DNA of 64,000 bases from assembly GCA_945643635.1 (NCBI GenBank), contig CALZFC010000104.1, forward strand, positions 991,001 through 1,055,000. Direction: 5' to 3'. Positions 35,059 through 47,133 of this stretch are shown one piece after another. This DNA is from Allodiplogaster sudhausi. Taxonomy: Eukaryota; Nematoda; Chromadorea; Rhabditida; Diplogasteridae. Positions within the stretch are counted from its first letter, which is position 1, and every line of letters starts with the position of its first letter. Below the pieces are notes generated by a model that worked only from the letters and a program-made list of their open reading frames with translations, was not told the DNA's origin and did no database searches. Both the position numbers and the translations under genes were made by a program.

Positions 35059-38000
35059 GCAGTTCAAAACGCAACACTAGTGAAGTTTGTCCTTTTCTTA
35101 TATTACAAATTAAAATTCTGTTTTTATTGTAGTTCTCCTCGGATAGTGAGGACAGTGGCAGCACCTCAAGTTGCACTTGTTCATCCAGTTGCAGCAACAG
35201 CAACAAGAGCGACGTGAGTAGTTACATATGTTCATTAGAATAATATATTTTACCTGTAAAAATAATATTTCAAGTTCTCTTCTGACGATGAAGAGACTAA
35301 CAGTTCCTACACGTGTGCCAGTTCGAGGAGCAACGCCAGCAACAGCACCGACAGTAGCAGCGACGACAGCTCCAGCAATGTATTAGAAAAATTTTAATTG
35401 TTAAAAATACTTGATAAATCAATTCACAAAATATATTTCTAGTTCTCTTCTGACGACGATGACGAAGAGACTAACAGTTCCAACAAGTACACCAGTTCGA
35501 AGAGCAGTGCCAGCAACAGCACCGACAGTAGCAGCGACGACAGCTCCAGCAATGTATTTGAAAATTTCTTTTTCGTTTGAAAAATTAACTTTTAAGGCTT
35601 CGTCTGATGACGAGAGTGGCAGTTCAAGTAGCGATTGCGAGAGCGCTGAGAACAATGGCGATGGAGATGCCAAAGTGAATTTTGAGAAGGTCACGAATGA
35701 AGACGATGAGCAGGTAGCCAATTTTTTAAAAATTTTCTTTTGCATACTTTCTTGAGACTCAGTAATTTAGAATCCATTGTGCATTGATGGCGTCGTTCAT
35801 GCCGTCACCGACTTTTATCGTGTTGTGGAGCGCGATATTCGGCACAACAAAAGGTTCAATGTCACCGAGGAAAACACATCCATACGATTCCGCAAGATCG
35901 CATACCGCACACAGGACCTGGATGGCCTTTTTGATTTGGTTTGTTATGACCAAATATGCTCATGAATATTTTTTACTTTACATTTTTAGGTGATGCTTGA
36001 TATTATCAAAAGAAGTAAGCCAAAGGTGTACGGTAGTGATCTCCGCATCTTGGTAGCAATTAACCAGGATGGCGTTCCGCGTGCATACTATCTTAAACCG
36101 TCACGGTTCACGGAACACATTCCGCGCATTCTGCGTCGTGAAATTTCACTTGCGCAAACGTCAACAGGAGTAGCTGCACCTCTTCTCCTGAGTGAAGTAC
36201 AGAAATTAATAATTTTTGATTTCAGTAAAAAAAGGTTTTTTTTTATAGATCGAGGTACGAATTTCATGGATTGATGTACCTACCGGCAGTGGACAACGGT
36301 CATTCGCGCGAAAGGGTGATTGGCGCAACATCACGCGTGTGAAGGGTTCGAAGAAATAAAAAAAATTAGGCAACACATTCCTTCGTTTATAGGAAAGCGT
36401 GACTGCTTGGCGAAAGCTATTGCTGTCGGCATGGCCTATTTGGCGCGCAAGAAAGATCCCTTGAGATGGATGGCGACGAGACGATCGGTGAGCAGACAGC
36501 AAGCCGTCGCAGATCTTTACCATCAAGAGTTCAATATCTCGAAGAAGCCGGAATATACGCTTGACGACGTGAAGGAATTTCAAAAGGCGATGCCAGGAAT
36601 TCAACTGGTACAATTCTACGGTGATGCACCAGGGAAAGCAGTGTTCGCCGGAGAGTTCATTGACGATGACCATGTGATCGGACTTCGTCTTCATCACGGG
36701 CATTTTGACCATATCAAACGAATTGCCACCTTTTTTAGTTAGTAGTGTAGTGAACGAAGAAAGGAGTGATATATAATAACATTTAGAGCGAAAATTTTAC
36801 TGCGCCAAGTGTGACGTTCTCGATGATAAGGCGACGTTACACTATCGCTGTCCTGTGAACTGTGATAAGTGTGGTGGGCGTGAGAGAACGAAGTACGCGG
36901 GCCATGATGAGCTCTCGTGCGCCAAGGGTGGAGTCGTCTGATACACGGAGGACTGCCTAAAACGTCATCAGCAAAAAGGTTTATATTGTTGGTAATTGGA
37001 AAAAAACTTTTACAAATGTTTTGAAGGAAAGAGAGGAGGCCGCTCATTCTGCGAAACTATGGACAATTGTGAGAAATGTCATTCTTCCAAAAGTGAAGCG
37101 CGACGAGGACGACCACATCGGTGCGGCTACTCATACTGTGACGTGTGCTGTGATGATCGTCCGAATGGTCACCGCACATGCTACGTTCCGACAATACCGC
37201 CACTCTCGAAACGTTTTAAGAAGAGAACGATCATTTTCGATATTGAGGTATTGTTTTCAATTATTTTGCACATATAATTTTTTTCTTTATAGACAATAGT
37301 GTCGAAGGAGGGTGGCTCGTGTCGACATGTTCCCAATCTCATCATGGCGATTCGTTCCTGCGATGCATGCGAGGTGAAATTGCCGAAGGATGCCTACGAT
37401 GTCACTGCTCGCTGTGAACATTGTGGAGGAAGACGTTTGTGGCAATGGGAGGCAATCGTAGTGATATCATTGCTGAGTTCTGCCAGTGGCTGTTTCACGA
37501 CGAACATCGAGGCTTTACCGTAATAGCTCATAACTTGCGTGGGTAAGTTCAAAACACTTTTACCTATCACTTAATTATTTTGATAATTTTTAAAGCTACG
37601 ATGGTCAATTTATACTTCGCCACCTCTGTTCGGACAACAGCGACATTGCTCCTTCCGAACTCATCATGTGCGGAAGGAAAATAATGAAGCTTGAGGCTAA
37701 TGGTGTTCGTCTGGTTGACTCGTTGAGCTTCTTGTCAATGCCGCTTTCTTCCTTTCCGAAAGCGTTCGGGATCTGCGAGTTGAAGAAGGTTTGCATGCCG
37801 TCAAAATATTTTAAATAGTGGAAAAAGAGAGTAGTGAGTATGGAGAAATAAAAGGAACAAATTTAGGGTCATTTTCCGCATAAGTTTAATCGCCCGCGGA
37901 ACTACTCATATGTCGGAGGGCTGCCAGATAAGAAGTACATCGGGTACTCGCGCATGAGTACGACGCGCGGAGGGCGTTCAACGCTTGGTATGAGAAGAGG

Positions 38001-40568
38001 AAGGAGGAGCTGCCCTTTGACTTCCGCTTCGAAATAGAATCATACTGCTTCTCGGACGTCATTCTCTTTCATGAGGGAGTCCGAGTATTTGATGCTGAAT
38101 GCTTCGCCGCGACTGGTGTTCACGTTTTTCACGAGAGTGTAACAGCAGCCAGTGCGGCCATGCGCGTCTTCAGACGCAAGTTTCTCAAGAAGGATCTGTT
38201 GGCCGTTGAAAATCCCTCCACGGCCGAAGACAAACAAAGTCGAATGGCTCTGAAGATGATGGCGTAAGTAATAAATTTCTTAATTTTGATAAATCAATTT
38301 CGATTTTTAGCTATCTTCGGAAGACCAAAGGAATAAGAATTCGAGACGCACAACATGGCGGTGAGAAGAGAATAAAGCGAACGCGCTACCGAGTGGATGG
38401 CTTTGTCAAGAGGCCAAACAAGCGCGATTTGGTCATTGAGGTACACTTGACTATTATACAACAACTATATTCAACATCTTTTTATAATAGTTTATTCATA
38501 TATCTTTAGGTGCACGGGTGCTACTATCACGCGTGCTGTTGTCGGTACTCGGATGACACCTTAGTACGCGGACGTCGTGCAGCGCTCATCAGACAAGAAG
38601 ATGAGGTGCGCCTCCGCCATCTCAGGTGCAAATACAAAGTGTGGCTGATCCGTGAGTGTGAGATCGTCAAGAAGCTCAAGAAGGACAAGAGGATGCGCCG
38701 GTTTTTCAATAAGTATGAGATTAATGAGGTTCGCATATTGTTATTAGAATAATAATAATAAAAAAGAACATAACGTTTCCCCCACAGGAGCCTCTGAATG
38801 TCTACGACGCCTTCTTCGGTGGTCGCTGCGAGGTATTTCGTCTTTATGCGAAACCTGAACCCGGATTCAAGATCAGATATTTAGACGTCACAAGTACGTG
38901 CATCTTATTTAGTTACATTTAATTGAAAGAAATTGTTCTTGAGGTCTATATCCATTTACGAACAAATACCGTCCCTATCCGGTAGTGAGAGGAAAGACTA
39001 TCGACGTCTCGCAAATTCGCACACCAATCACACGGCCTGAAGAACTCGAAATTCAAGGCTTCATGAAGTGCACTGTCAGTACTGATGGAAAGATTATATT
39101 ACATACATACATATTTAAGTTGAAAGAAAGTTTTTTTCTAAGGTATTGCCACCACGACGACTATTTGTGCCTGTATTGGCGCTTCGGAGTGGTGGCAAGA
39201 ATGTCATGCCACTTTGTGCTGCTTGCGCCAGCGAGATGGACCCATATGGGACACGCTGTCAGCACAAGAGCAAGGAGCGACAGTTCGTTGGAACCTTCGC
39301 AACAGTTGAGCTTCTAGAAGCTCTTCGATGTGGCTATAAGATTCTGCGTGTGCATGCGGTTAGTTACACGTTCAGTAAGTTTTAAAAATTACATTCATAA
39401 AATTATAGGCTCGTCATTATAAAAAATGGTCTCAATATGAGCGAGATGCGACGACTGGCCATGTCAAACACGGTGTACTCTCCGAGTATATGGACACATG
39501 GATTGCCAAAAAAACAGTTTGTCTTTACTGTCTAAAAATTAAACTCTTTGTCTTAAATTTAGGAGGCAACAGGATGGCCCGCCACTGCCAACACTGATAA
39601 CAAGCGAGCAAGCTTTGTCAGACGTTTTGAGCAGCGAGAAGGAATTCGCCTTAATCCAGAGGCGATGAAGCACAATCCGGCAGCACGGCAAGTCGCCAAG
39701 TTAATGGCGAACTCCTTCGTCTGTTTTTTATTAATTCTTCTTTTTTTTTATTAATATCTTATTATTTTTTAATGTTTGTGTGTGTTTACATTTTCAGTGG
39801 GGAAAACTGGGAGAGAGGAACGACCGTTTGAAGACGGAGATCGTGGCCGACCCAGGCCGCTTTTTCCGTTTACTTAACGATGCAGACATGGACGTGCGCG
39901 ACTACTGCGTACTGGGCGAGAACAAATTGCAAGTCACCTATCGCCCCTCTTCGTCGTCGACTCTTAAGCCACTGCCATCAACGAGTTTGCCCTCTGCCGT
40001 CCTAACGACTGCTTACGCTCGGTGCACGTTGTTAAAGATCATACAGCGGATACCACATCCTGAAAAGCGCTTATTGTACGTAGGTAGGCAGTTGGTTACA
40101 TTTAATAATTTATTATTATTGTAATTTCTTATAGACACCGACAGCGTGCTCTACTTACATAAAGAGGACGAAGAAGACCCACTCAAGGATCTTGAAGGAG
40201 ATTTCTTGGGCGATTTAACTGATGAGTTCAACGGAGGCGCTGGTATTGAATTTGTGGCCCAGGGGCCTAAAGCTTATGCATTCAGATACCAGACATCAGA
40301 CGGGCGGGTCCACGAGAAAGTGAAATGTAGGGGGTTCCCTGTCACACGTGAATCCGCGGCAAGAATTCTTTTTAACTCGATGAAACTATTCGTCTGCAAA
40401 CTCAACGATCGTCAAGGATTTCATAAGGTGCCTGTCCCATACGAGAGGTTTTCCATCGACAAAGGACACAAGGTGGAGACTATTGCCTTTGAGAAGGCAT
40501 TTCAACCAGTCTTCAACAAGCGTCGAATTGTTTGTGGCACTTTCGGTACTCTGCCATTTGGATACTAG

Positions 40569-40796
40569 TGTGCTAGTTTTCTTTTTTTTTTACTTCTTTT
40601 GTCACTTATTACTAGTCTGAAAAAGAAAAGAAAGTTTTTCCGTTTACGTTTGTTGTGTTTCCAAATCATATTTTCCTTCTTATCCTAAATTTTAGCCATA
40701 TCATTGACTTTCGAAGCATAAACTGTTTTAGTTATCTATTTTGCATTTTTTACCAAAGTTGTGATTGTTGTTCATAAGTTTTTTGTGTAAATAAAA
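40569..40796. other. AT-rich gap between polymerase and ATPase genes
   Basis: No ORF. Marks the boundary between the intron-rich left part and the intronless right part of the Polinton; may hold the promoter for the right-hand cluster. Confidence 0.5.
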
Positions 40797-41425
40797 ATGT
40801 TCCTTGCGTGGCTTTCATGTATGTTGGTGTGCGGACCTTCGGGGTGTGGAAAGAGTACGCTAATTCACCGAATAATTACAACTAGTGAACAAGTATTTCA
40901 AGATGTTAAGCCTGGACATGTATTTTTCTGCTACAATGAATATCAACCTGGCTATGATAAATTTGCCCATAACCCACATGTCACAATGTATGAAGGTATC
41001 CCTACCATAGAAGAGCTCAAACAAAAAAAGGACAAAAAACTTTATTAGTCCTCGACGATCTAATGGTAAAGCTTGAACGTTGGCCTGATGCTGAAAAACT
41101 TTTTACTGTTGCGTCGCACCATTTTGACATGTCTGTAATTTGCGTAGTTCATTCTTTATTTTATGGTAAAACTATTCCAACACTTCGCATAAACTCAAGC
41201 TATCTTTGTCTATTTAAGAATAATGCTGATCAGTTGATGATTCGTAATCTTGCAAGTCAGCTTTTCCCAACAAACAGACAATTCTTTATTGACGCCTACA
41301 CTGACGCAACTTCTGATGCTCACAGTTACCTGTTTGTAGACCTAGATAAGGCGACAGAGGTAACGTACCGCCTTCGTACAAGTATCTTTCCGGACACGGA
41401 GAGTTATTGCTATACGCCAAAATGA
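40797..41425 (+). pseudogene. Polinton packaging-type ATPase (frameshifted)
   Basis: Walker A GPSGCGKST at 40831-40857 and Walker B LLVLDDLM (41041-41064) lie in different frames, so there is a one-base shift at about 41030-41040. Downstream motifs HHFDMSVICVVHSLF and SSYLCLFKNN match the genome-packaging ATPases of Polintons and related double jelly-roll viruses. Together about 208 residues, the normal size. Such ATPases pump DNA into capsids. Intronless. The TGA (41423-41425) overlaps the next start (ATG 41422). The shift could be a sequencing error in an A-rich run. Confidence 0.8.
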
Positions 41426-41763
41426 ATACTACAAAAGCAGTGTGGGATCAGGACGTTTTAAAAAAGATTTCTTCTCTTTCCTCACCAAAAGATTTTCAAA
41501 GTCAAGTTAACGAAGCGGACGCTAACACAATTATATGTATTGTTGAGGTACTTTGTAACATTCTTCATGGTACAGCCCATATACCGAAGACGCAAAAGAA
41601 AACGCTAAAGCCATACGCCTCACACATTCGCCGTATTGCTTACACGCGAACGGTCCCCCTGGCAAAGCAACATATAATTCAAGCGGGCGCAGGATTTTTT
41701 GCACCTTTAATTCCCGTGATTTTTGGTGCTGCCGCAAACATTCTATCTAATGCCTTCGTTTAA
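41422..41763 (+). CDS. Small Polinton protein with hydrophobic C-terminus
   Basis: 113 residues starting MNTTKAVWDQDVLKKISSLS, with a helical middle, a basic stretch (HIRRIAYTRTVPLAKQH), and a hydrophobic Gly/Ala-rich tail (GAGFFAPLIPVIFGAAANIL) that could insert in a membrane. Overlaps the ATPase stop by 3 bp and the next gene by 14 bp. Small proteins with such tails are common in Polintons and adenovirus-like genomes; the specific role is inferred. Confidence 0.65.
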   Translation: MNTTKAVWDQDVLKKISSLSSPKDFQSQVNEADANTIICIVEVLCNILHGTAHIPKTQKKTLKPYASHIRRIAYTRTVPLAKQHIIQAGAGFFAPLIPVIFGAAANILSNAFV

Positions 41764-42568
41764 TAAGTTATTGCTTCTTTCCGAAGAACGTCTTGCAAAT
41801 ATGATGCAACAACAACAGCAACCAGACTTTATTCAACGCATTGAAAAGGAATTGAATACACTTCTTGCACCTTCCTATATTCTTGATGTTGAAGAAAAGA
41901 TGCGCAGATATCGTGCTCTGTTACAACGTCTTACACAGCACTTACATGGAAACAGTGATGGAGCAAAAGCAGAAGTTGCATGGCAAGGTGCAGATAATGA
42001 TGATGAAGCAAGTTATGAAAGTAGTCAAAAAACTTCCATTCCCATCGTTAAAGAATCTGTAGAAGTGCCCACTACAAACACACCTCAGTCTCTTGTTGAT
42101 ATCCAACAACAACAACAACTACAAGTTGTTCAACCAAAGGCAATCCAAAATGTTCAACCACAGACAACACAAACTGCTCAACCGCCTCAACCAGAAGAAA
42201 ATTGGTTAAAGGCAATTCAATTTTCAAACGATACAATTAAGAGAAAGGCTGCAATACTTATCAATCATTTAATTGCAAATTCTGCAGAATTCCCTGTTAT
42301 TAAAGACAAGATTATACTTGGACAAAACGAGTACGATATCGCTTCACTGATTGAAGACTTTTCGAGCCAGTGGCGTACACGCTCTGATCCGGTCAATGGT
42401 GCCAAAGAATTTGGAGCAGCCCTAAAAAGAACCAAATTTTCACCTTTAATGTTGGGTAATATTGCGCGTGCGGATCTTGTCGAGTTTCGTGGCACCAACT
42501 TTGCAGTTACCCTTTGGCCGACACAATACAATGGACGAACTAAAAAAACTTTATACAGACATAAGTAG
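41750..42568 (+). CDS. Conserved Polinton protein, coiled-coil and Gln-rich (PX-like)
   Basis: 272 residues from MPSFNKLLLLSEERLANMMQ. Residues about 20-65 are strongly helical (QRIEKELNTLL, EEKMRRYRALLQRL), then a Gln/Pro/Thr-rich linker with QQQQQ runs. A C-terminal domain (KRKAAILINHLIAN ... IILGQNEYDIASLIEDF ... FGAALKRTKF) matches the layout of a conserved but uncharacterised protein next to integrase in many Polintons (from memory). Starts inside the previous gene and ends 38 bp into the integrase frame. Confidence 0.6.
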   Translation: MPSFNKLLLLSEERLANMMQQQQQPDFIQRIEKELNTLLAPSYILDVEEKMRRYRALLQRLTQHLHGNSDGAKAEVAWQGADNDDEASYESSQKTSIPIVKESVEVPTTNTPQSLVDIQQQQQLQVVQPKAIQNVQPQTTQTAQPPQPEENWLKAIQFSNDTIKRKAAILINHLIANSAEFPVIKDKIILGQNEYDIASLIEDFSSQWRTRSDPVNGAKEFGAALKRTKFSPLMLGNIARADLVEFRGTNFAVTLWPTQYNGRTKKTLYRHK

Positions 42569-43171
42569 TTATGCGGGCTTCAGTGGTGATCGTCGTCTTT
42601 ATGAAGCTGCCCAAAAGAAAGGATTAAAAGTTAAACTTGAAGACGTTAAAGCGTTTCTACATAAACAATCAACATATACTACCCATTTCCCCAGATTGAA
42701 TCGAATAAAAACAAGTAAAACACAGTGTACGTGGATTGATAGCGACCACCAAGCAGATCTTGCTATAATGGCCGACCTTAAACGTCACAATTCTGGCTAT
42801 ACTTGTATTCTTGTTGTTGTTGATGTCCTGTCTCGATATGTAATGTGCGAACCTCTTCTAAATAAAAGTGGTACTGAAACTGCAAATGCTTACGCACGCA
42901 TTATTGAAACTTCTGGACGTTCCCCTTTTCGTCTTTACACGGATGCCGGAAAAGAATTTTTAAATTCAAGCTTAAACGTGTACTAGCGCAACATGAAATT
43001 GAACATCGTATTCCAAAGAATCATAATGTCAAGTGTGCACTTGCAGAGAATACTATACGTAGACTAAAGAGAAGGCTATATCGTTATTTTTCCGAACAAA
43101 ACACATATCGTTGGCTTGATGTATTACAAGACGCAACCAAAGCACTAAATTCTTTCGCCGAGGCTTTTGTC
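42531..43171 (+). pseudogene. Polinton retroviral-type integrase, frameshifted and truncated
   Basis: Starts MDELKKLYTDISSYAGFSGD. N-terminal region AFLHKQSTYTTHFP precedes the rve core: the TQCTWIDSDHQADLA first-Asp region, LVVVDVLSRYVMCEPL, then LYTDAGKEFLNSS for the second Asp. The frame shifts in a T-run at about 42957; afterwards AENTIRRLKRRLYRYF with NTYRWLD supplies the expected Glu helix. The C-terminal tail (chromodomain/SH3-like part) is missing: at about 43165 the frame runs straight into the capsid-family segment. Integrases of this kind give the 6-bp duplication seen at the ends. Confidence 0.85.
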
Positions 43172-43447
43172 ATGTTTTACGAGAATATTGGTGCTGTTGG
43201 TGAAAATCGTGACTTGGCTATAGGATACAAAATGTACAAAAATGGTTTTACACTATTTGCATTTAATCTTTCCTCTACGGACACCAATACTGACTTTGAA
43301 CTTATTCGTAGTGGTACTACCCAACTGTCTATGCGTTTTTCCGACAAAACACCTGACACTGGTCTTCAACTTGTGATTTATGCGGAATATGATGGTCTTT
43401 ACCAAATTGACCACTTTCGCAACGTTTTTAATGATCAGCAGGCTTAA
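43172..43447 (+). pseudogene. C-terminal piece of a Polinton capsid-family (F54H12.2-like) protein
   Basis: GYKMYKNGFTLFAFNLSSTD and LQLVIYAEYDGLYQIDHFRN match the C-terminal signature of a protein abundant in nematode and hydrozoan genomes beside Polinton genes and annotated as F54H12.2-like (from memory). Only about 90 residues remain, in the same frame as the shifted integrase end, so an internal deletion has removed most of this gene. Capsid identity is an inference from family knowledge. Confidence 0.55.
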
Positions 43448-43815
43448 TAATATTCCTACCTCTAGAGCTTCTTGTTGTGGAAATTTTAGAATTTTCTTAT
43501 ATACTGTTCCGTGAAAAATTTGTATTCGTAATTGTGCCTTTCGTTACTGTTATAAATAAATATTTCATTCTTTTATGTTTTTTTTGCAATATGTATGGAA
43601 GTTCACATCTAAGAGAAAATAGATAGTTTTTCTTTTGCATATCTGAAGAAACTAATGAAAACATAATAATAAAGCAATCTCTCTCTCTCCCTATGTACAT
43701 ACTTCAATATTTCAATAGTTATTCGTGTTTTGAATGATCGATTATGGAATGCGATTGGAAGTATTGCTCTTGCTAAATTAAAGTATGAAGAATAAAACAA
43801 TAGAGTTGTAGTATA
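43448..43815. other. Non-coding tail of the Polinton
   Basis: AT-rich with AATAAA at 43554 (probable poly-A signal for the right-hand cluster). Reverse frames here are unsupported. Confidence 0.45.
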
Positions 43816-44521
43816 GGATTGCACATATGTATACATGAATATGAAAAAAAATGATGATGATAAATGAAGAAAATACAGCAAGGGAAAGAAGAGTGTCAAA
43901 TAACGTTCTCTTGGATGCCTTGAGAAAGGGAATGAAAATGTAATACTGATACGTACGTTTGTCGGTACTTGTGATCTTATTCAATCAAAGTAATTCCGGG
44001 CAATGATTCATGCATGTCTCTCTCTGTATCTGTCTCTGTGTACTTCAATATCCGTGAAGATATGCTGACGTCTCGGGCCTAATGGATAGCACGTTTGACT
44101 AGTACGCGAAAGGTCCCCGGTTCGATTCCCGCCCGGAGCACTGAAGTATTTTGGCTCTGGACTTAGAAAATTTCGCTTGGACATTTCAACGGGGCTTCTG
44201 GACTTAGAAAAATTCCGAGTTGCAATTTCAACGGGGCTCCTGGACTTAGAAAAATTCCGAGTTGCGATTTCAACGGGGCTCCTGGACTTAGAAAAATTCA
44301 AGAGCATTCTCTGGACTTAGACAAATTCATAGAAGAGAAATTTCAACGATGAGTTCTGGACTTAGAAAAATTCCGAGTTGTGATTTCAACAGGGGTCCTG
44401 GACTTAGAAAAATTCAAGAGCATTCTCTGGACTTAGACAAATTCATAGAAGAGAAATTTCAACGGGGAGTTCTGGACATAGAAAAATTTCACTTGCCCGT
44501 CAAAGTGGGCACACTCATCAT
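43816..44521 (-). repeat. Right TIR of the Polinton with expanded 46-bp tandem repeats
   Basis: Inverse of the left TIR, more diverged. A unit of about 46 bp (GGACTTAGAAAAATTCCGAG and TTTCAACGGGG) repeats about eight times over 44157-44490, against two to four in the left-end copies. The tRNA-like segment is at about 44068-44139, with a short deletion around its A box. Confidence 0.85.
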
Positions 44522-44527
44522 CAGGTC

Positions 44528-45029
44528 GATAGCATAGTGTAATGTACAATTCCTTTTTTGCTCCCCCTAACCAACTCTCCCGCTCCATTCCTGGCGAGCT
44601 AGCCTCGGCACTCTATTTTCTCTCTCTTTCTCTCCCTCTCTTTCACTCAATCTCTTTGTCTTTCTCTCTCTCTCTCTTGTTCTCTCTCTCTCTCTTTCTC
44701 TTGTTCTCTCTCTTTCTCTCTCTCTCTTACGGTCACTCATTCCTTCTTTTCGCTTCTGTCGCGGTAGCCGCACTCGGCCAATCGTTTCGGATGCGGCAGA
44801 TTTCTATGACGACACGAATATTGGGTAAGGAACAAAAAGTCATCGTTATACCTAATTTATGACCTTGTCTTGACTTTATTCTTGGATTTTTATTCAATTA
44901 TATCAGTTGTAAATATGTTACCAAAAGGATTCTTCAAATACGATTGATAAGATCGGAATGAAAATGTGAAATTAAAACCCACAAATAACAATGCTGCCAT
45001 GTGAATATCCAATCAAATAATATGATTAT
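44528..45029. other. Right flank of the Polinton, CT repeat
   Basis: CT-rich microsatellite at 44619-44727. No gene supported; the frames over the repeat are artefacts. Confidence 0.5.
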
Positions 45030-45182
45030 TCAATAGATGCGACGAGAGCAAAAGATGATGAAATCTCGGTAAGAGTACGACTTTTCATGCCGTAACTGCC
45101 ACTGCTTCCGTCTGCTCAAGTTATTGTAGCAATCGGCTCGTGCCACTTCGAAGAGCGATGGCACGGCGGGAGAGGTGAACGC
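45030..45182 (-). CDS. Probable terminal exon of an unidentified gene
   Basis: After TTCTTCGCAG the frame reads AFTSPAVPSLFEVARADCYN and NLSRRKQWQLRHEKSYSYRD, ending FCSRRIY and TGA. Good acceptor, non-repetitive composition. Its upstream exons would lie to the right, but the nearest minus-strand gene (47134-48373) has its own stop, so the two are not obviously joined. Mobile sequence starts about 90 bp upstream. Confidence 0.4.
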   Translation of the reverse strand, partial: AFTSPAVPSLFEVARADCYNNLSRRKQWQLRHEKSYSYRDFIIFCSRRIY

Positions 45183-45269
45183 CTGCGAAGAATGCCAGCA
45201 CATACATACATACATACAATATTGTTGGGCCTTCCCTTTAAAGTAAAACACATGAAAATGCGTCCCCGC

Positions 45270-45369
45270 TCCACAATTTGAGTTTGAATTATTTAATTTA
45301 ATTTAATTAATCCTATTAATCGGATTAATCATATTAATAGCGGATCCAACAATGTTGGACGGTACTGTA
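45270..45369 (-). mobile_element. Solo end of the Tc1/mariner-type family
   Basis: Reads inward on the minus strand from 45367 as CAGTACCGTCCAACATTG followed by ATTAAT-rich repeats, like 14157-14231. TA follows at 45368. No matching opposite end was found to the left, so a truncated copy. Confidence 0.7.
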
Positions 45370-45370
45370 T

Positions 45371-46649
45371 ATGACGCGATTTGCGAGAGTATCAAAATGG
45401 CCGGGAACCCGGCAAAATTAGATTTCGCTCAAAAGATCTTTATAGGTACTTTTTAACACGGCGAAACGTTTGGAATGGGTCCGGGAATCTGAAATCGCCA
45501 TTTTGGCGAGCTGTGCGAGGTTTAAAATTCGAGAGCCTGATGAGACTTACAGAGATGGTCGCACCTTCGCGTTCGCTGTTTCGCACACAATGAAGCAATA
45601 TTCGTGAATTTTTTTTTAAATAGACAAAATATTGCTTTATAAAGCTACCAAAGTACAATTTGAAAATATTCACTTTTATGGTCTCAGCGGCGTCTAGACT
45701 TTGGAGAGGTGCCATTCTCTTATATGGAAAAAACGCATGGGTTTTCTATCTTAAGTTGTAGAGCAAAAAATTATCTTTCCAATGAGCTATAGTATGCCAG
45801 ATACCGACGAGCTTTTTTTATTATTCCCAATCATAAAACTGTTGAAATACGCGCGGTTCAGCGTTTCTATGACCTATGCACCGGGCAGGGTAAGAAGAAA
45901 GACATTGTCTAATTGAACGTGGATGATTTAGTGTAGTGCGAATGATTTGGAGTAGCAATTCAGAGGTCCCGGGTTGAATTCGATGTCGCGGGCGAGCGGA
46001 TTCTTTTGCCTGGCAATTAACAAATTTGTTTTGCATTTAAATTTTATTTAAACAGTTACATAAGAATCTACATAAATTCCCTAGACTACCTTCATGCGGT
46101 ACATCGCTTGTGCTGCGCTTTCGGCGTGGGCAACGCCTAAACAAAGTGCAAGTCGATGCACAGGACTGAACCGCGCGTATTTCAACAGTTTTATGATTGG
46201 GAATCATAAAAAAGCTCGTCGGTATCTGGCATACTATAGCTCATTGGAAATATAATTTTTTCCTCTACAACTTAAGATAGAAAACCCATGCGTTTTTTCC
46301 ATATAAGAGAATGGCACCTCTCTAAAGTCTAGACGCCGCTGAGACCATAAAAGTGAATATTTTCAAATTCTACTTTAGTAGCTTTATAAAGCAATATTTT
46401 GTCTATTTATGAAAAAAAATTCACGAATATTGCTTCATTGTGTGCGAAACAGCGAACGCGAATGTGCGACCATCTCTGTAAGTCTCATCAGGCTCTCGAA
46501 TTTTAAACCTCGCACAGTTCGCCAAAATGGCGATTTCAGATTCCCGGACCCATTCGCCGTGTTAAAAAGTACCTATAAAGAGCTTTTGAGCGAAATCTAA
46601 TTTTGCCGGCTCTTTGGCTTCCTTACGATTCTCTCGCAAATCGCGTCAT
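45371..46649. mobile_element. Fold-back element, about 495-bp arms
   Basis: ATGACGCGATTTGCGAGAG at 45371 is matched inversely by CTCTCGCAAATCGCGTCAT ending at 46649 (coordinate sum 92020). Arms run to about 45865 and from about 46155. The loop of about 290 bp has a tRNA-like piece (about 45921-45995; GGGTTGAATTC). No transposase; short frames in the arms are coincidental. Confidence 0.85.
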
Positions 46650-47133
46650 ATATGTTTTATCAAGCAATTGAGAAATACTAACGTGGTTTCCCATAAAAAA
46701 TTTAAAGTGATTCAAGTAGGGTGCGCGGTGTAACAAACAGACGCACGTTTTACTGAAATAGTTTACGCGAAATGGAACATTCTTCTCATCTAGGGTTTAA
46801 AAAATCATAAGAAGCAAAAATTACTAAAACAAAACCAATTTTGCATTAAAACACACTGTTTGCTCTAAAACTGCGCGCCATACTGCACGAGAACTGCGAA
46901 CAGCCGTTCGAGAACTGACCACTCAGAGAACCTCCCAGATGAGAACCGAACGAGGATATTTGTCTCATGCATACACCAAATGAGAACCCAACGTAGAGGG
47001 CAGAGAACCAAGCGGGAAATGCCATTTCGGTTTTCATCTCGCGTATGCATGAAAACAAGATCTCATTCAACGCAGGCGCGGGCCCAGCCTGGGCTCGGCC
47101 TCGGCTTCCAATGCCAATATCCATCGATAGCTC
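46650..47133. other. Intergenic; no gene supported
   Basis: Mixed sequence between the fold-back element and the terminal exon of the next gene. Direct repeats of GAGAACTGACC/GAGAACCGAAC type near 46887-47010. Reverse frames at 46846-47124 lack support. Confidence 0.4.

Noticed and set aside
36339..36391. In-frame stop TAA at 36358 in the polymerase
   Set aside because: A normal-sized intron with GTGTGAAG donor and TTTATAG acceptor removes it and joins the conserved frame.
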